Part shown: piece by piece, positions 51,410-60,620 of the stretch | Position numbering within the stretch: the first letter of the stretch is position 1 | Layout: every line of letters starts with the position of its first letter | From: CAMLIZ01 sp966212505 | Lineage (GTDB): Bacteria; Pseudomonadota; Gammaproteobacteria; Burkholderiales; Burkholderiaceae_C | Length of the DNA: 64,000 nt | Direction of reading: 5' to 3' | Assembly: GCA_966212505.1 (NCBI GenBank) | Contig: CBIHRS010000013.1 | Coordinates: forward strand, 62,001-126,000 | Notes under the pieces: generated by a model | The model's input: the letters and a program-made list of their open reading frames with translations, nothing else | What the model was told of the DNA's origin: nothing | Databases searched by the model: none | Program-made: the position numbers and the translations under genes

Positions 51410-52789
51410 CTAGGCCTGTTCGCTCCACAGCGCCTGCATGGCTGCATCGAAGCGCTGCGCGATCCGGTCCTGCTGCGCATGCCGCCGGCCCTGGATCACC
51501 GCCTGCCCCGCCACGTAGACATCGGCGATTGAGTCGCCCGGGCTGGAGAACACCAGCGCATCCAGCGTGTGACTAGGCGGCACGCCGAGCAGCGCGGGGT
51601 CGGTGGCGTCGAGCACCAGCAGGTCGGCCCGCGCGCCCGGCACCAGGCCCCAGCGGTCGAAGCCGGCGGCGCGTCGGCCGCCATCGCTGGCGGCGTTGAA
51701 CAGGCGGGCGGCCGTCGACGGCTCGCCCTGGTCGGGCGCTGCCGACACGTTGCGGGCGCGGCGCAGCAGCCGTTGCCCATAGTCGAGCCAGCGCAGCTCT
51801 TCGGGCCATGCTCGGGTGACATGGCTGTCGGAGCCCAGCGCCATCGGCACGCCGGCGTTCAGCCAGGCAGGGATGTCGGTGAGCCCGTCGCCCAGGTTGG
51901 CCTCGGTGCCCGGGCAGATCACCACGCCGGCGCCGCTGCTGCCCACGGCTTCGATCTCGGCGGGCTGCGCATGCGTGGCATGCACCAGCTGCCAGCGCGC
52001 ATCGGGGCGCAGCTCGCGGCAGAGCCACTCGATCGGACGCGCGCCGGTGGCGGCGAGGCAATCGTCGACCTCCTGCACCTGCTCGGCCACGTGGATATGG
52101 ATCGGGCCATCGAGGCCTTCTGCCAGGCGCTGCAGCTCGCGGATGCTGTCGGCGCTGGCCGCGCGCAGCGAGTGCACTGCGATGCCGGCATTGAGCAGCG
52201 GCCGCCTACTGCGCTGCAGCGCTTCACTCGCGGCCCACACGCTGGCTGGCGTGGTCGCGAAGCGGCGCTGGTCGTCGCGCAGGCCGGCCGCGGCGAAGCC
52301 TGCGCGCTGGTACAGCACCGGCAGCATCGTCAGGCCCAGGCCGGCCTCGGCCGCGGCATCGGCCAGCGACCACGACAGCGCGAGCGGATCGTCGTAGGGC
52401 CGGCCGTCGGGCCGGTGCTGCAGGTAGTGGAACTCGCAGACCTGCGTGTAGCCGCCGCGCAGCAATTCGACATAGAGCTGCGCCGCGATGGCCTGCAGCT
52501 GGTCGGGCGTGATGCGCAGCGCGACGCGGTACATGCGGTCGCGCCACGACCAGAAGTCGTCGGCCGCGGTCTCGCGGCGTTCCGACAGGCCGGCGAAGGC
52601 GCGCTGGAAGGCATGGCTGTGGGCATCCACGAGGCCGGGCAGGGCCGGGCCGCGCAGCACGGTGGCGCCTTCGGGCGGTGTGGGGAGGCCGACGCCGATC
52701 TCGAGCCAGCGGCCGTCGGCGCCCGCCTGCAGCAGCACACCGGCCTGCCAGCAGCCATCGACCCAAGCCTGCGGCGCCCACAGCCTCAT
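51410..52789 (-). CDS. hutF: formimidoylglutamate deiminase
   Basis: Amidohydrolase-superfamily enzyme of 459 residues, metal site in DAHSHAFQRAFAG, with HIHVAEQ, VHATHAQ and LGSDSHVTR further on. It deiminates N-formimidoyl-glutamate to N-formyl-glutamate and ammonia, the fourth step of the five-step histidine pathway. The start overlaps the hutG stop by four bases. The HutF/HutG pair shows that this organism uses the route that ends in formate and glutamate rather than formamide. Confidence 0.93.
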   Translation of the reverse strand: MRLWAPQAWVDGCWQAGVLLQAGADGRWLEIGVGLPTPPEGATVLRGPALPGLVDAHSHAFQRAFAGLSERRETAADDFWSWRDRMYRVALRITPDQLQAIAAQLYVELLRGGYTQVCEFHYLQHRPDGRPYDDPLALSWSLADAAAEAGLGLTMLPVLYQRAGFAAAGLRDDQRRFATTPASVWAASEALQRSRRPLLNAGIAVHSLRAASADSIRELQRLAEGLDGPIHIHVAEQVQEVDDCLAATGARPIEWLCRELRPDARWQLVHATHAQPAEIEAVGSSGAGVVICPGTEANLGDGLTDIPAWLNAGVPMALGSDSHVTRAWPEELRWLDYGQRLLRRARNVSAAPDQGEPSTAARLFNAASDGGRRAAGFDRWGLVPGARADLLVLDATDPALLGVPPSHTLDALVFSSPGDSIADVYVAGQAVIQGRRHAQQDRIAQRFDAAMQALWSEQA

Positions 52790-53595
52790 CGTTCGGGCCT
52801 CCAGGCCAGCATCACCGACAGCAGCTTGCGCAGCAGCGGCTGCAGCCGCGCGGCGCCATCTTCATCGAACGCGAAATTGGCGCCGTCGCCGCGGCGCTCG
52901 TCCATGTAGAGGCACTGACACTTCTCGAGCTGCACGGCATGCACCCGCTCCTCGGGCCGGCCGTAGTGGCGCGTGATGTAGCCGCCCTTGAAACGGCCGT
53001 CGACCACCTGGGTGTAGCCGGTCTGCGCCTCAAGCACATGCTGCAGCGATTCGCGCAGCGACGGTGCGCAGCTGTGCCCATCGGCGGTGCCGAGGTTGAG
53101 GTCGGGCAGCTTGCCTTCGAACAGCCAGGGCAGCCGGCTCTGGATGCTGTGGCCGTCGAACAGCACCACATGGCCATAGCGTTCGCGCAGCCGGTCGAGC
53201 TCGGCCCGCAGGGCATCGTGGTAAGGCTGCCAGTAGGCCGTGCGCCGGTGCGCGACCTCGGCGGGCGAGGGCGCCTGGCCTTCGCGGTACAGCGGCTCGC
53301 CGGTGAAGAAGCGCGTGGGGCACAGCTCGGTGTTCGAGGCGCCGGGGTACATCGGCGTGTCGTCGGGCGGGCGGTTCAGGTCGATCACATAGCGGCTGAA
53401 GCGCGGCACGATCAGGCTCGCGCCCATCTCTCGCACGAAGCCGTAGAGCCGGTCCAGGTGCCAGTCGGTGTCTTCGCTCGCCAGTGCGCGCTCGACATAG
53501 GCATCGCGCAGCTCAGGCGGGATCTCGTGGCCGACGTGGGGCAGGCTGACCAGCAGCGGCGCGCTGCCGGCATGCAGGGTATAGGGGGTGTTCAT
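52786..53595 (-). CDS. hutG: N-formylglutamate deformylase
   Basis: FGase-family hydrolase of 269 residues. Typical motifs are LLVSLPHVGHEIPPEL, LVxRFSRYVIDLNRPP-like SRYVIDLNRPPDDTP, VVLFDGHSIQSR and FKGGYITRHYGRP. It splits N-formylglutamate to glutamate and formate, the last step. ATG 53595 overlaps the hutI stop (ATGA); the longer frame upstream lies within hutI. Confidence 0.94.
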   Translation of the reverse strand: MNTPYTLHAGSAPLLVSLPHVGHEIPPELRDAYVERALASEDTDWHLDRLYGFVREMGASLIVPRFSRYVIDLNRPPDDTPMYPGASNTELCPTRFFTGEPLYREGQAPSPAEVAHRRTAYWQPYHDALRAELDRLRERYGHVVLFDGHSIQSRLPWLFEGKLPDLNLGTADGHSCAPSLRESLQHVLEAQTGYTQVVDGRFKGGYITRHYGRPEERVHAVQLEKCQCLYMDERRGDGANFAFDEDGAARLQPLLRKLLSVMLAWRPER

Positions 53596-54815
53596 GGCGT
53601 CGCTCCCGACGGACGCTCGATGCCGCCGTGGACCACACGCCGGCAAGCATTGCGCCCGAACCAGTAGGCCAGCTCGCGCGGATGCTCCACATCCCACACC
53701 GCGAAGTCTGCGCGCAGGCCGGCGGCGAGCCGGCCGCGGTCGGCGAGGCCGAGTGCCTGCGCGGCGGTGACGGTCACACCCCGCAGGGCTTCCTCGGGTG
53801 TCAGGCGGAACAGCGTGCAGCCCATGTGGAGCATCAGTTGCAGCGACAGCGCGGGCGAGCTGCCCGGGTTGTGATCGGTGGCCAGCGCGATCGGCACGCC
53901 CTGCGCCCGCAGCGCGGCAACCGGCGGCAATGTGGTGTCGCGCAGGAAATAGTAGGCGCCCGGCAGCAGCACCGCCACCGTGCCGGCGTCGGCCATCGCT
54001 TGGATGCCGGCCTCGTTCAAATGCTCGAGGTGGTCGCACGACAGCGCGCCGAATCCGGCGGCGAGCGCGGCGCCGCCCTGGTCGCTCAATTGCTCGGCAT
54101 GCAGCTTGACCGGCAGGCCCAGGGCATGGGCCGTCTCGAACACGCGGCGCGTCTGCGTCGGCGTGAAGCCGATGCGCTCGCAAAAGGCGTCGACCGCATC
54201 GACCAGCCCTTCGGCCTGCAGTGAGGGCAGCCAGTGGCACACGGCCTCGATGTAGTCGTCGGGCCGGCCATCGAACTCCGGCGGCAGTGCATGGGCGGCG
54301 AGGTAGGTGGTGCGGACCGACAGCGGCAGTTCCGCACCCAGCCGGCGCGCCACGCGCAGGCAGCGCGCCTCGTGTTCGGCCGCGAGGCCGTAGCCGGATT
54401 TGATCTCGACGGTGGTCACGCCCTCGGCCATCAACGCCAGCGCGCGGCCCCGGGCCGAGGCGAACAGCGCCTCGTCGCTGGCAGACCGCGTGGCGCTCAC
54501 GGTGGAACGGATGCCGCCACCGGCACGGGCGATCTCTTCGTAGCTGGCGCCCTGCAGCCGCAGCTCGAACTCGGCGGCACGCTGGCCGCCGTAGACCAGG
54601 TGGGTGTGGCAGTCGATCAGGCCGGGCGTGACGAGCGCGCCCTTCAGGTCGTGCTCCTCGTCGGGCTGCAGGCCCGCGGGCAACGCGGCTTCGTCGCCGA
54701 CCCAGGCCAGGCGCTCACCTTCGACCAGCAGCGCACCGCGGCCGATCCAGCCCCAGGGCTGGTCGCCGTCCATCGTCGCGAGGCGCAGGTGGCGCCAGAG
54801 CGTGCGGCGGGTCAT
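53592..54815 (-). CDS. hutI: imidazolonepropionase
   Basis: Amidohydrolase of 407 residues. Zinc-binding DCHTHLVYGGQRAAEF, then KSGYGL, AAHALPPEF, LHAEQLSDQGG, CDHLEHL and TDHNPGSSP are the HutI signatures. It hydrolyses 4-imidazolone-5-propanoate to N-formimidoyl-glutamate (third step). ATG 54815 overlaps the hutD stop by four bases; the frame extending to 54932 lies inside hutD. Confidence 0.95.
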   Translation of the reverse strand: MTRRTLWRHLRLATMDGDQPWGWIGRGALLVEGERLAWVGDEAALPAGLQPDEEHDLKGALVTPGLIDCHTHLVYGGQRAAEFELRLQGASYEEIARAGGGIRSTVSATRSASDEALFASARGRALALMAEGVTTVEIKSGYGLAAEHEARCLRVARRLGAELPLSVRTTYLAAHALPPEFDGRPDDYIEAVCHWLPSLQAEGLVDAVDAFCERIGFTPTQTRRVFETAHALGLPVKLHAEQLSDQGGAALAAGFGALSCDHLEHLNEAGIQAMADAGTVAVLLPGAYYFLRDTTLPPVAALRAQGVPIALATDHNPGSSPALSLQLMLHMGCTLFRLTPEEALRGVTVTAAQALGLADRGRLAAGLRADFAVWDVEHPRELAYWFGRNACRRVVHGGIERPSGATP

Positions 54816-55312
54816 CGCGCCACCACGATCCACCAGCCGCGTTCTCCGGCGGGCGGCTGCGCGGGGGATGGGGCGAGTGCGTCGCCGGTCCAGCTCAGGC
54901 GCAGGCCTGCCTGCATGAACAGGCCGCGCCACTGGCCGGCAGGGCAGGGCCCATCGGCCGGCAGCACCTCGACCGGCAGGCCGGCGTGGTGCATCACGTT
55001 GAGGTCGCGCGTCGGGCCGCCGAGCAGCCGGCAGTCGGGCGCTTCAGCCCCGTCGAAGCGCAGCATCCCGTCGTCTGGTGCAACGCGGCAGATCCGGCCC
55101 GCGAAGCGCAGCTCGACGCCATCGCCTTCCAGCACCGCGAAATGCCGCACGATGCCCGGAAAGGCCGAGAACGGACCGTCGGCCTCGATGTCGGCCACGC
55201 TGATGCGCAACTGCCAGTCGGCAGGGCTGGGCCAGGCCAGCAGCTCGCGGGTGAGGCCGCCGCCGTTCTTCCAGCGCTGCGGCGCCACATCAGGGGCGGC
55301 CACCGTGTGCAT
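54812..55312 (-). CDS. hutD: HutD/Ves family protein
   Basis: Small cupin-like protein of 166 residues, with the N-terminal APQRWKNGGGLTREL and ISVADIEADGPFSAFPG motifs of HutD. It is not a pathway enzyme; in Pseudomonas HutD is thought to limit excessive hut expression or sense urocanate-type metabolites. ATG 55312 shares a base with the hutC stop. The frame extending to 55603 overlaps hutC and is not used. Confidence 0.9.
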   Translation of the reverse strand: MHTVAAPDVAPQRWKNGGGLTRELLAWPSPADWQLRISVADIEADGPFSAFPGIVRHFAVLEGDGVELRFAGRICRVAPDDGMLRFDGAEAPDCRLLGGPTRDLNVMHHAGLPVEVLPADGPCPAGQWRGLFMQAGLRLSWTGDALAPSPAQPPAGERGWWIVVAR

Positions 55313-56067
55313 CACGGCTTGAACTGCCCCTCGATCTGATACCGCGAGCCAGGGTGCACCAGACGGGCGAGCGTGACCGGCACACCGCGGCTGACGGTGC
55401 GACGCACCAGGATCAGGCAGGGCTCGCGCTCGCCGATGCCCAGCAGCTGGGCTTCCTGCGCGGTGGGGGCGCTGGCCTCGATCGAATACTGGGCCTCCCA
55501 CACCGGCGCCACCTCGAGCAGGTGTTGCGTGGGCGTGGTGGTGCTGAAGTCGACCGAGAGGTAATCCGGCGCGCAGGCCGGGTTCACGTAGCGGTCTTCG
55601 CACTGCAGCGCCACGCCGTTCTCGTAGTGGACGATCAGCGTGTGGAAGACCTCGCCGCCGGTCTTGAGGCCCAGGCGCTGCGCCAGCGCGGCGGGGGCCC
55701 GCTCGCGGCGCTTGAGGTGCACCTTGGCCTCATGGGTGTGGCCGCGGGCGCTGATCTCCTCGTTGAGGTCGCGGATCGTCAGCGTGGACGACACCCGGTT
55801 GAGCTGGGCCGCGAAAGTGCCCACACCCTGCACCCGGTCGACCAGCCCCTCGGCCAGCAGCTCGCGCAACGCGCGGTTGACCGTCATGCGGCTGACGCCG
55901 AACTGCGCGACCAGCTCGGCTTCCGAGGGCATCAGCGCCCCCGGCGGCCATCGGCCGCGGGAGAGCTCGTCCTTCAGGAACTGCTTGACCTGGGCATACG
56001 GGGCTGCGGCGGGGACCGGCTTTGCTGCAGTGCGGGATGGCGTGGAGCGGGTGCGGGAAGAAGGCAT
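55312..56067 (-). CDS. hutC: histidine utilisation repressor HutC (GntR/UTRA)
   Basis: About 251 residues: basic, Ser/Arg-rich N-terminus, GntR winged helix (PYAQVKQFLKDELSRG, EAELVAQFGVSRMTVNRAL) at about 25-90, then a UTRA ligand domain (RDLNEEISARGHTHEAK, CEDRYVNP). It represses hut genes until urocanate binds. It starts at ATG 56067; an in-frame GTG at 56088 would add seven residues. The perfect operator at 56092-56105, 25 bp upstream, implies autorepression as well as control of hutU. The gene heads the leftward hutCDIGF operon. Confidence 0.94.
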   Translation of the reverse strand: MPSSRTRSTPSRTAAKPVPAAAPYAQVKQFLKDELSRGRWPPGALMPSEAELVAQFGVSRMTVNRALRELLAEGLVDRVQGVGTFAAQLNRVSSTLTIRDLNEEISARGHTHEAKVHLKRRERAPAALAQRLGLKTGGEVFHTLIVHYENGVALQCEDRYVNPACAPDYLSVDFSTTTPTQHLLEVAPVWEAQYSIEASAPTAQEAQLLGIGEREPCLILVRRTVSRGVPVTLARLVHPGSRYQIEGQFKP

Positions 56068-56082
56068 GGTGCGGGATGCTAC

Positions 56083-56111
56083 TTGCACGAGCTTGTATAG
56101 ACAAGTAGAGT
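56083..56111 (+). promoter_or_regulatory. sigma-70-type promoter of hutU-hutH
   Basis: TTGCAC (56083-56088) and TAGAGT (56106-56111) are separated by exactly 17 bp. The HutC-type operator (56092-56105) fills the spacer, so repressor binding would block polymerase. A start near 56118 would leave about 32 bases before the TTG start of hutU. Confidence 0.6.
56092..56105. promoter_or_regulatory. HutC operator
   Basis: CTTGTATAGACAAG is a perfect inverted repeat (CTTGT-ATAG-ACAAG) close to the CTTGTATxTACAAG-type sites bound by HutC in Pseudomonas. It lies between the divergent hutC and hutU genes, where it can control both directions. Confidence 0.8.
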
Positions 56112-56149
56112 GAACGTGGTTTCGACAGTCACAAGAACGGAGACATCCT

Positions 56150-57859
56150 TTGTCCGCTCAACTCGCTCCCCACACACAGCCTGCCGGCCCGCGGCCGGTG
56201 AAGGCCCCGCGCGGCACGCAGCTGCACTGCAAGAACTGGTTGATCGAAGCGGCCTACCGCATGATCCAGAACAACCTGGATCCCGAGGTGGCTGAAAACC
56301 CGGATGCGCTGGTTGTCTATGGTGGCATTGGCAAGGCGGCGCGCAATTGGGATTGTTTCGAGGGCATCCTGCAAGCCTTGCGCCAGCTCAACGAAGACGA
56401 ATCGCTGCTGGTCCAGTCGGGCAAACCCGTGGGTGTGTTCAAGACGCACCCCGATGCACCGCGCGTGCTGATCGCCAACTCCAACCTGGTGCCCAAATGG
56501 TCCACCTGGGAGCATTTTCACGAGCTCGACCGCCAGGGCCTGATGATGTATGGCCAGATGACGGCCGGCTCCTGGATCTACATCGGCAGCCAGGGCATCG
56601 TGCAGGGCACCTACGAAACGTTCGTGGAGGCCGGCAAGCAGCACTACGGCGGCGAATGGACCGGCAAGTGGATCCTCACCGCTGGCCTGGGCGGCATGGG
56701 CGGCGCGCAGCCGCTGGCCGCCACGCTGGCCGGGGCCTGCTCGCTCAACATCGAATGCCAGCAGACCCGCATCGACTTCCGGCTGCGCACGCGCTATGTC
56801 GATGAGCAGGCCGAGGACCTCGACGATGCGCTGGCCCGCATCGCGCACTACACCGCGCGCGGCGAGGCGAAGTCGATCGCATTGCTGGGCAATGCAGCAG
56901 ACATCGTGCCCGAGCTGGCCAAGCGCGCGGCGGCCGGCGGGCCGCGGCCGCATCTGGTCACCGACCAGACCTCTGCGCACGACCTCGTGCACGGCTACCT
57001 GCCGCAAGGCTGGACGGTCGAGCGCTGGCAGGCCGCGCAGAAGAATGCCGCCCAGCATGCCGCGCTGCAGGCCGATGCCGGACGGTCGTGCGCCACGCAC
57101 GTGCGTGCGATGCTGCAGTTCCACCAGATGGGCGTGCCGGTCATCGACTACGGCAACAACCTGCGCCAGGTCGCCAAGGACAACGGCGTGGCCCATGCCT
57201 TCGACTACCCGGGCTTCGTGCCGGCCTGCATCCGCCCGCTGTTCTGCCGCGGCAAGGGGCCGTTCCGCTGGGTGGCGCTGTCGGGTGATCCGGAAGACAT
57301 CCGCAAGACCGACCGCAAGATGAAGGAGCTGTTCCCCGACGACAAGCACCTGCACCGCTGGCTCGACATGGCCGGGGAGCGCATCGCCTTCCAGGGCCTG
57401 CCGGCGCGCATCTGCTGGATCGGCCTGGGCGAGCGGCATCGCGCGGGCCTGGCCTTCAACGAGATGGTGAAGTCGGGCGAGCTGAAGGCGCCGATCGTGA
57501 TCGGCCGCGACCACCTCGACTCCGGCTCGGTGGCCTCGCCCAACCGCGAGACCGAAGGCATGAAGGATGGCTCCGATGCCGTCTCCGACTGGCCGCTGCT
57601 CAACGCGCTGCTCAACACCGCCGGCGGCGCCACCTGGGTCTCGCTGCACCATGGCGGCGGCGTGGGCATGGGCTATTCGCAGCATGCCGGCGTGGTGATC
57701 GTCTGCGACGGTACCGATGCGGCCGCGAAGCGCATCGAGCGCGTGCTGTGGAACGACCCCGGCACCGGCGTGATGCGCCATGCCGATGCGGGCTACCCCG
57801 AAGCCATCGCCTGTGCGCAGGAACAAGGCCTCAACCTCCCGATGCTCAAGAAGGCCTGA
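56150..57859 (+). CDS. hutU: urocanate hydratase
   Basis: Urocanase of 569 residues. Family features: APRGTQLHCKNWLIEAA, NNLDPEVAENPDALVVYGG, the NAD-binding GLGGMGGAQPLAATLAG and the active-site cysteine in LPARICWIGLGER. It hydrates urocanate to imidazolone propionate (second step) using tightly bound NAD+. The start is TTG at 56150, with GGAG seven bases upstream; no ATG or GTG is in a suitable place. The next gene hutH follows 7 bp later. Confidence 0.96.
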   Translation: MSAQLAPHTQPAGPRPVKAPRGTQLHCKNWLIEAAYRMIQNNLDPEVAENPDALVVYGGIGKAARNWDCFEGILQALRQLNEDESLLVQSGKPVGVFKTHPDAPRVLIANSNLVPKWSTWEHFHELDRQGLMMYGQMTAGSWIYIGSQGIVQGTYETFVEAGKQHYGGEWTGKWILTAGLGGMGGAQPLAATLAGACSLNIECQQTRIDFRLRTRYVDEQAEDLDDALARIAHYTARGEAKSIALLGNAADIVPELAKRAAAGGPRPHLVTDQTSAHDLVHGYLPQGWTVERWQAAQKNAAQHAALQADAGRSCATHVRAMLQFHQMGVPVIDYGNNLRQVAKDNGVAHAFDYPGFVPACIRPLFCRGKGPFRWVALSGDPEDIRKTDRKMKELFPDDKHLHRWLDMAGERIAFQGLPARICWIGLGERHRAGLAFNEMVKSGELKAPIVIGRDHLDSGSVASPNRETEGMKDGSDAVSDWPLLNALLNTAGGATWVSLHHGGGVGMGYSQHAGVVIVCDGTDAAAKRIERVLWNDPGTGVMRHADAGYPEAIACAQEQGLNLPMLKKA

Positions 57860-57866
57860 CACGCCC

Positions 57867-59408
57867 ATGACGATCGAACTGACCCCCGGCGCGCTGACGC
57901 TGGAACAACTGCAAGCCCTCCACGCCGAGAAGCAGCAGCTCACGCTCGCCCCCTCCGCCCGCGCCGCCATCGCGGCCAGTGCCGCTGTCGTGCAGAAGGC
58001 CGCGCACGGCCAGGCGCCGGTCTATGGCGTGAACACCGGATTCGGCAAGCTGGCCAACCAGCGCATCGACCAAGCCGAGCTCGACCTGCTGCAGCTCAAC
58101 CTGATCCGCTCGCATTCGGTGGGCATCGGCGAGCCGCTGGAGCCGGCCGTCGTGCGGCTGATGCTGGCGCTCAAGGCAGCCAGCCTGGCGCGCGGCTTCT
58201 CGGGTGTGCGGCAGGAAGTGGTGGATACCCTGCTGGCCGCGCACAACGCGGGGCTGGTGCCCTACGTGCCCAGCCAGGGCTCGGTGGGCGCCTCGGGCGA
58301 CCTTGCGCCGCTGGCCCACATGACGCTCGCGCTGCTGGGCGAAGGCGAGATGCTGGTCGACGGCGAGCGCGTGCCGGCGTTGCACGTGCTGCGCGAAGCC
58401 GGCATCCAGCCGCTGAAGCTGGCCGCCAAGGAAGGCCTGGCGCTGATCAACGGCACGCAGACCTCCACCGCGCTGGCGCTGCATGCCTTCTTCCGCTTCG
58501 AGCCGGTGCTGGAGGCCGCGCTGGTGATCGGCGCGCTCACGGTCGACGCAGCGCGCGGCAGCGATGGTCCCTTCGACCCGCGCATCCACATGCTGCGCGG
58601 CCAGCCGGGCCAAATAGATGTCGCCAAGATCTACCGCGCACTGCTGCAGGGCAGCGAGATCCGCCGCTCGCACCTCGATGGCGACGACCGCGTGCAGGAC
58701 CCGTACTGCCTGCGCTGCCAGCCGCAGGTGGTGGGCGCTTGTCTGGACAACCTGCGCCATGCGGCCAAGGTGCTGCTGATCGAGGCCAATGCGGTGACCG
58801 ACAACCCGCTGGTGTTTGCCGAAGACGGGATGCTGGTCTCTGGCGGGAATTTCCACGCCGAGCCGGTGGCGCTGGCCGCCGACGGCATGGCGATCGCGAT
58901 CGCGGAGGTCGGCGCCATCGCCGAGCGCCGCATCGCGATGCTGATCGATGCCGGCGTCTCGCGCCTGCCGCCCTTCCTGGCGCAGGATGCAGGGCTCAAC
59001 TCCGGCTTCATGATCGCTCACGTGACCGCGGCCTCGCTGGCCTCGGAGAACAAGTCGCTCGCGCACCCGGCCAGCGTTGACAGCCTGCCCACCTCGGCCA
59101 ACCAGGAAGACCATGTGAGCATGGCCACCTTCGCGGCGCGCCGGCTGCAGCCGATGATCCACAACACCGCGCACATCCTCGGCATCGAACTGCTGGCCTG
59201 CGCGCAGGGCATCGAGTTCCTGCGGCCGCTCACCAGCTCGAAGGCGCTGGAGAGCGTGCATGCCTTGCTGCGCAAGCACTGCGCGGCGATGATGCAGGAT
59301 CGCTATCTCGCGCCCGAGATCGAGCGTGCGACGGCGCTGGTGCTGGACGGTTCGCTGGCGCGCATCTTGCGAACGTTGGACACGCCGGCCCTGTGGACCG
59401 TGCAGTAA
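57867..59408 (+). CDS. hutH: histidine ammonia-lyase
   Basis: Histidase of 513 residues. The MIO-forming triad Ala142-Ser143-Gly144 lies in GSVGASGDLAPLAHM, with YGVNTGFGKLAN, INGTQTSTALAL and QEDHVSMATFAARRL. It deaminates histidine to urocanate, the first step. ATG 57867 matches family numbering; the open frame upstream is inside hutU. The transporter binding-protein gene follows 20 bp later. Confidence 0.96.
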   Translation: MTIELTPGALTLEQLQALHAEKQQLTLAPSARAAIAASAAVVQKAAHGQAPVYGVNTGFGKLANQRIDQAELDLLQLNLIRSHSVGIGEPLEPAVVRLMLALKAASLARGFSGVRQEVVDTLLAAHNAGLVPYVPSQGSVGASGDLAPLAHMTLALLGEGEMLVDGERVPALHVLREAGIQPLKLAAKEGLALINGTQTSTALALHAFFRFEPVLEAALVIGALTVDAARGSDGPFDPRIHMLRGQPGQIDVAKIYRALLQGSEIRRSHLDGDDRVQDPYCLRCQPQVVGACLDNLRHAAKVLLIEANAVTDNPLVFAEDGMLVSGGNFHAEPVALAADGMAIAIAEVGAIAERRIAMLIDAGVSRLPPFLAQDAGLNSGFMIAHVTAASLASENKSLAHPASVDSLPTSANQEDHVSMATFAARRLQPMIHNTAHILGIELLACAQGIEFLRPLTSSKALESVHALLRKHCAAMMQDRYLAPEIERATALVLDGSLARILRTLDTPALWTVQ

Positions 59409-59428
59409 ATCCGAGAGGAGCCCGACCC

Positions 59429-60379
59429 ATGAAGATCCACACCCTGGCGGTGGCCGCGAGCCTGTCGCTGGCCGCTGCCCTGGCCCATGCCGACGACACG
59501 AAGGTGAGCATCGGCCTCTCCGGCTGGACCGGCTTCGCGCCGCTGACCCTGGCCAAGGAGGCCGGCCTGTTCAAGAAGCACGGCCTCGACGTGTCGCTGA
59601 AGAAGATCCCGCAGAAAGACCGCCACCTCGCGGTGGCCTCGGGCGACGTGCAATGCGCCGCCACCACGGTCGAGACCTGGATCGTCTGGAACGCCAATGG
59701 CGTGGCCACCACGCAGATCTTCCAGCTCGACAAGAGCTTCGGCGCCGACGGCATGGTGGTGAAGCCCGGCATCGGCAAGATCGCCGACCTCAAGGGCAAG
59801 ACCGTGGCCGCCAGCGCGCCGGGCACGGCACCCTACTTCACGCTGGCGTGGATGCTGAAGAAGAACGGCCTGTCGATCAAGGACGTGAAGGTGGTCAACC
59901 TCGAGCCGCAGGCCGCGGCCAATGCCATCATCGCCGGCACCGGCGATCTCGATGCGGGCATGACCTACGAGCCGTATCTGTCGGCGGTGCGCGCCAAGCC
60001 CGAGGCCGGCAAGATCATCGCGACCACGCTCGACTATCCGATGGTGATGGACACCTTCGGCTGCACGCCGAAGTTCCTGGCCGAGAACCCGAAGGCGGCC
60101 AAGGCGCTAGCCGATGCCTATTTCGATGCGGTCGAGATGATCAAGGCCGAGCCGAAGAAGAGCTTCGAGATCATGGGCGCCGATGTGAAGCAGAGCGCCG
60201 AGGCCTTCGAGAAGAGCCAGGCCTACCTGCGCTGGCAGGACAAGGCGGCCAACCAGAAGTTCTTCGCGGGCGAGCATGCGGCCTTCAGCAAGGAGGCGGC
60301 GGCGCTGCTGCTGGAGGCGGGGATCATCAAGCAGGTGCCTGATCTGTCCAAACTGGCGGATACGCGGTTCATCCAGTAG
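59429..60379 (+). CDS. ABC transporter substrate-binding protein (nitrate/taurine/NMT1 type)
   Basis: Periplasmic binding protein of 316 residues with signal MKIHTLAVAASLSLAAALAHA. The mature protein has the SsuA/TauA-like pattern GWTGFAPLTLAKEAGLFKKH, KGKTVAASAPGTAPYF and YEPYLSAVRA. GAGAGGAG lies before ATG 59429. Being in the hutUH unit, with permease and ATPase downstream, it may take up histidine, urocanate or another imidazole compound; that is inferred from position only. Confidence 0.85.
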   Translation: MKIHTLAVAASLSLAAALAHADDTKVSIGLSGWTGFAPLTLAKEAGLFKKHGLDVSLKKIPQKDRHLAVASGDVQCAATTVETWIVWNANGVATTQIFQLDKSFGADGMVVKPGIGKIADLKGKTVAASAPGTAPYFTLAWMLKKNGLSIKDVKVVNLEPQAAANAIIAGTGDLDAGMTYEPYLSAVRAKPEAGKIIATTLDYPMVMDTFGCTPKFLAENPKAAKALADAYFDAVEMIKAEPKKSFEIMGADVKQSAEAFEKSQAYLRWQDKAANQKFFAGEHAAFSKEAAALLLEAGIIKQVPDLSKLADTRFIQ

Positions 60380-60423
60380 TTGCTCTTCTCTTCGCTGCTT
60401 CATGCGTGAGACCGAGCGCGGGC

Positions 60424-60566
60424 GGGTGGCCCGGGTATGCGTTCTCCGGCTCCACCTCGCGGGGCGCCGCTGGCGGTCTGCGGCGGTCGAGCCATCAACA
60501 CGAGCCAGGCAGTTGATGAGCCATGACACCGCGAATGGGGCCTGCGCCCGCATACCCAGGCCACCC
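60424..60566 (+). repeat. stem-loop repeat, copy A (143 bp)
   Basis: Bounded by imperfect 18-bp terminal inverted repeats (GGGTGGCCCGGGTATGCG at 60424-60441, its complement at 60549-60566 with one mismatch). Inside, a conserved segment 60438-60463 is followed by a 64-bp core (60464-60527) and a second conserved segment 60528-60552. The core holds a CATCAAC/GTTGATG stem. The gap between the binding-protein and permease genes (60380-60811, about 430 bp) consists mostly of this element and copy B; no gene is seen in it. Confidence 0.75.
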
Positions 60567-60620
60567 GCCCCCGGCACCATTCGTGGCGTGCCCTCTGGTG
60601 GTGTGCCACCGGTGGAGCTT

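Noticed and set aside
56129..57970. Minus-strand open frame of 613 codons opposite hutU
   Set aside because: It lies antisense to a fully recognisable hutU and shows no domain or ribosome-binding site. Such long antisense frames are expected in GC-rich coding DNA. The same applies to antisense frames at 28806-30806 (ubiB), 33638-35626 (aspS) and 44814-46478 (peptidase).
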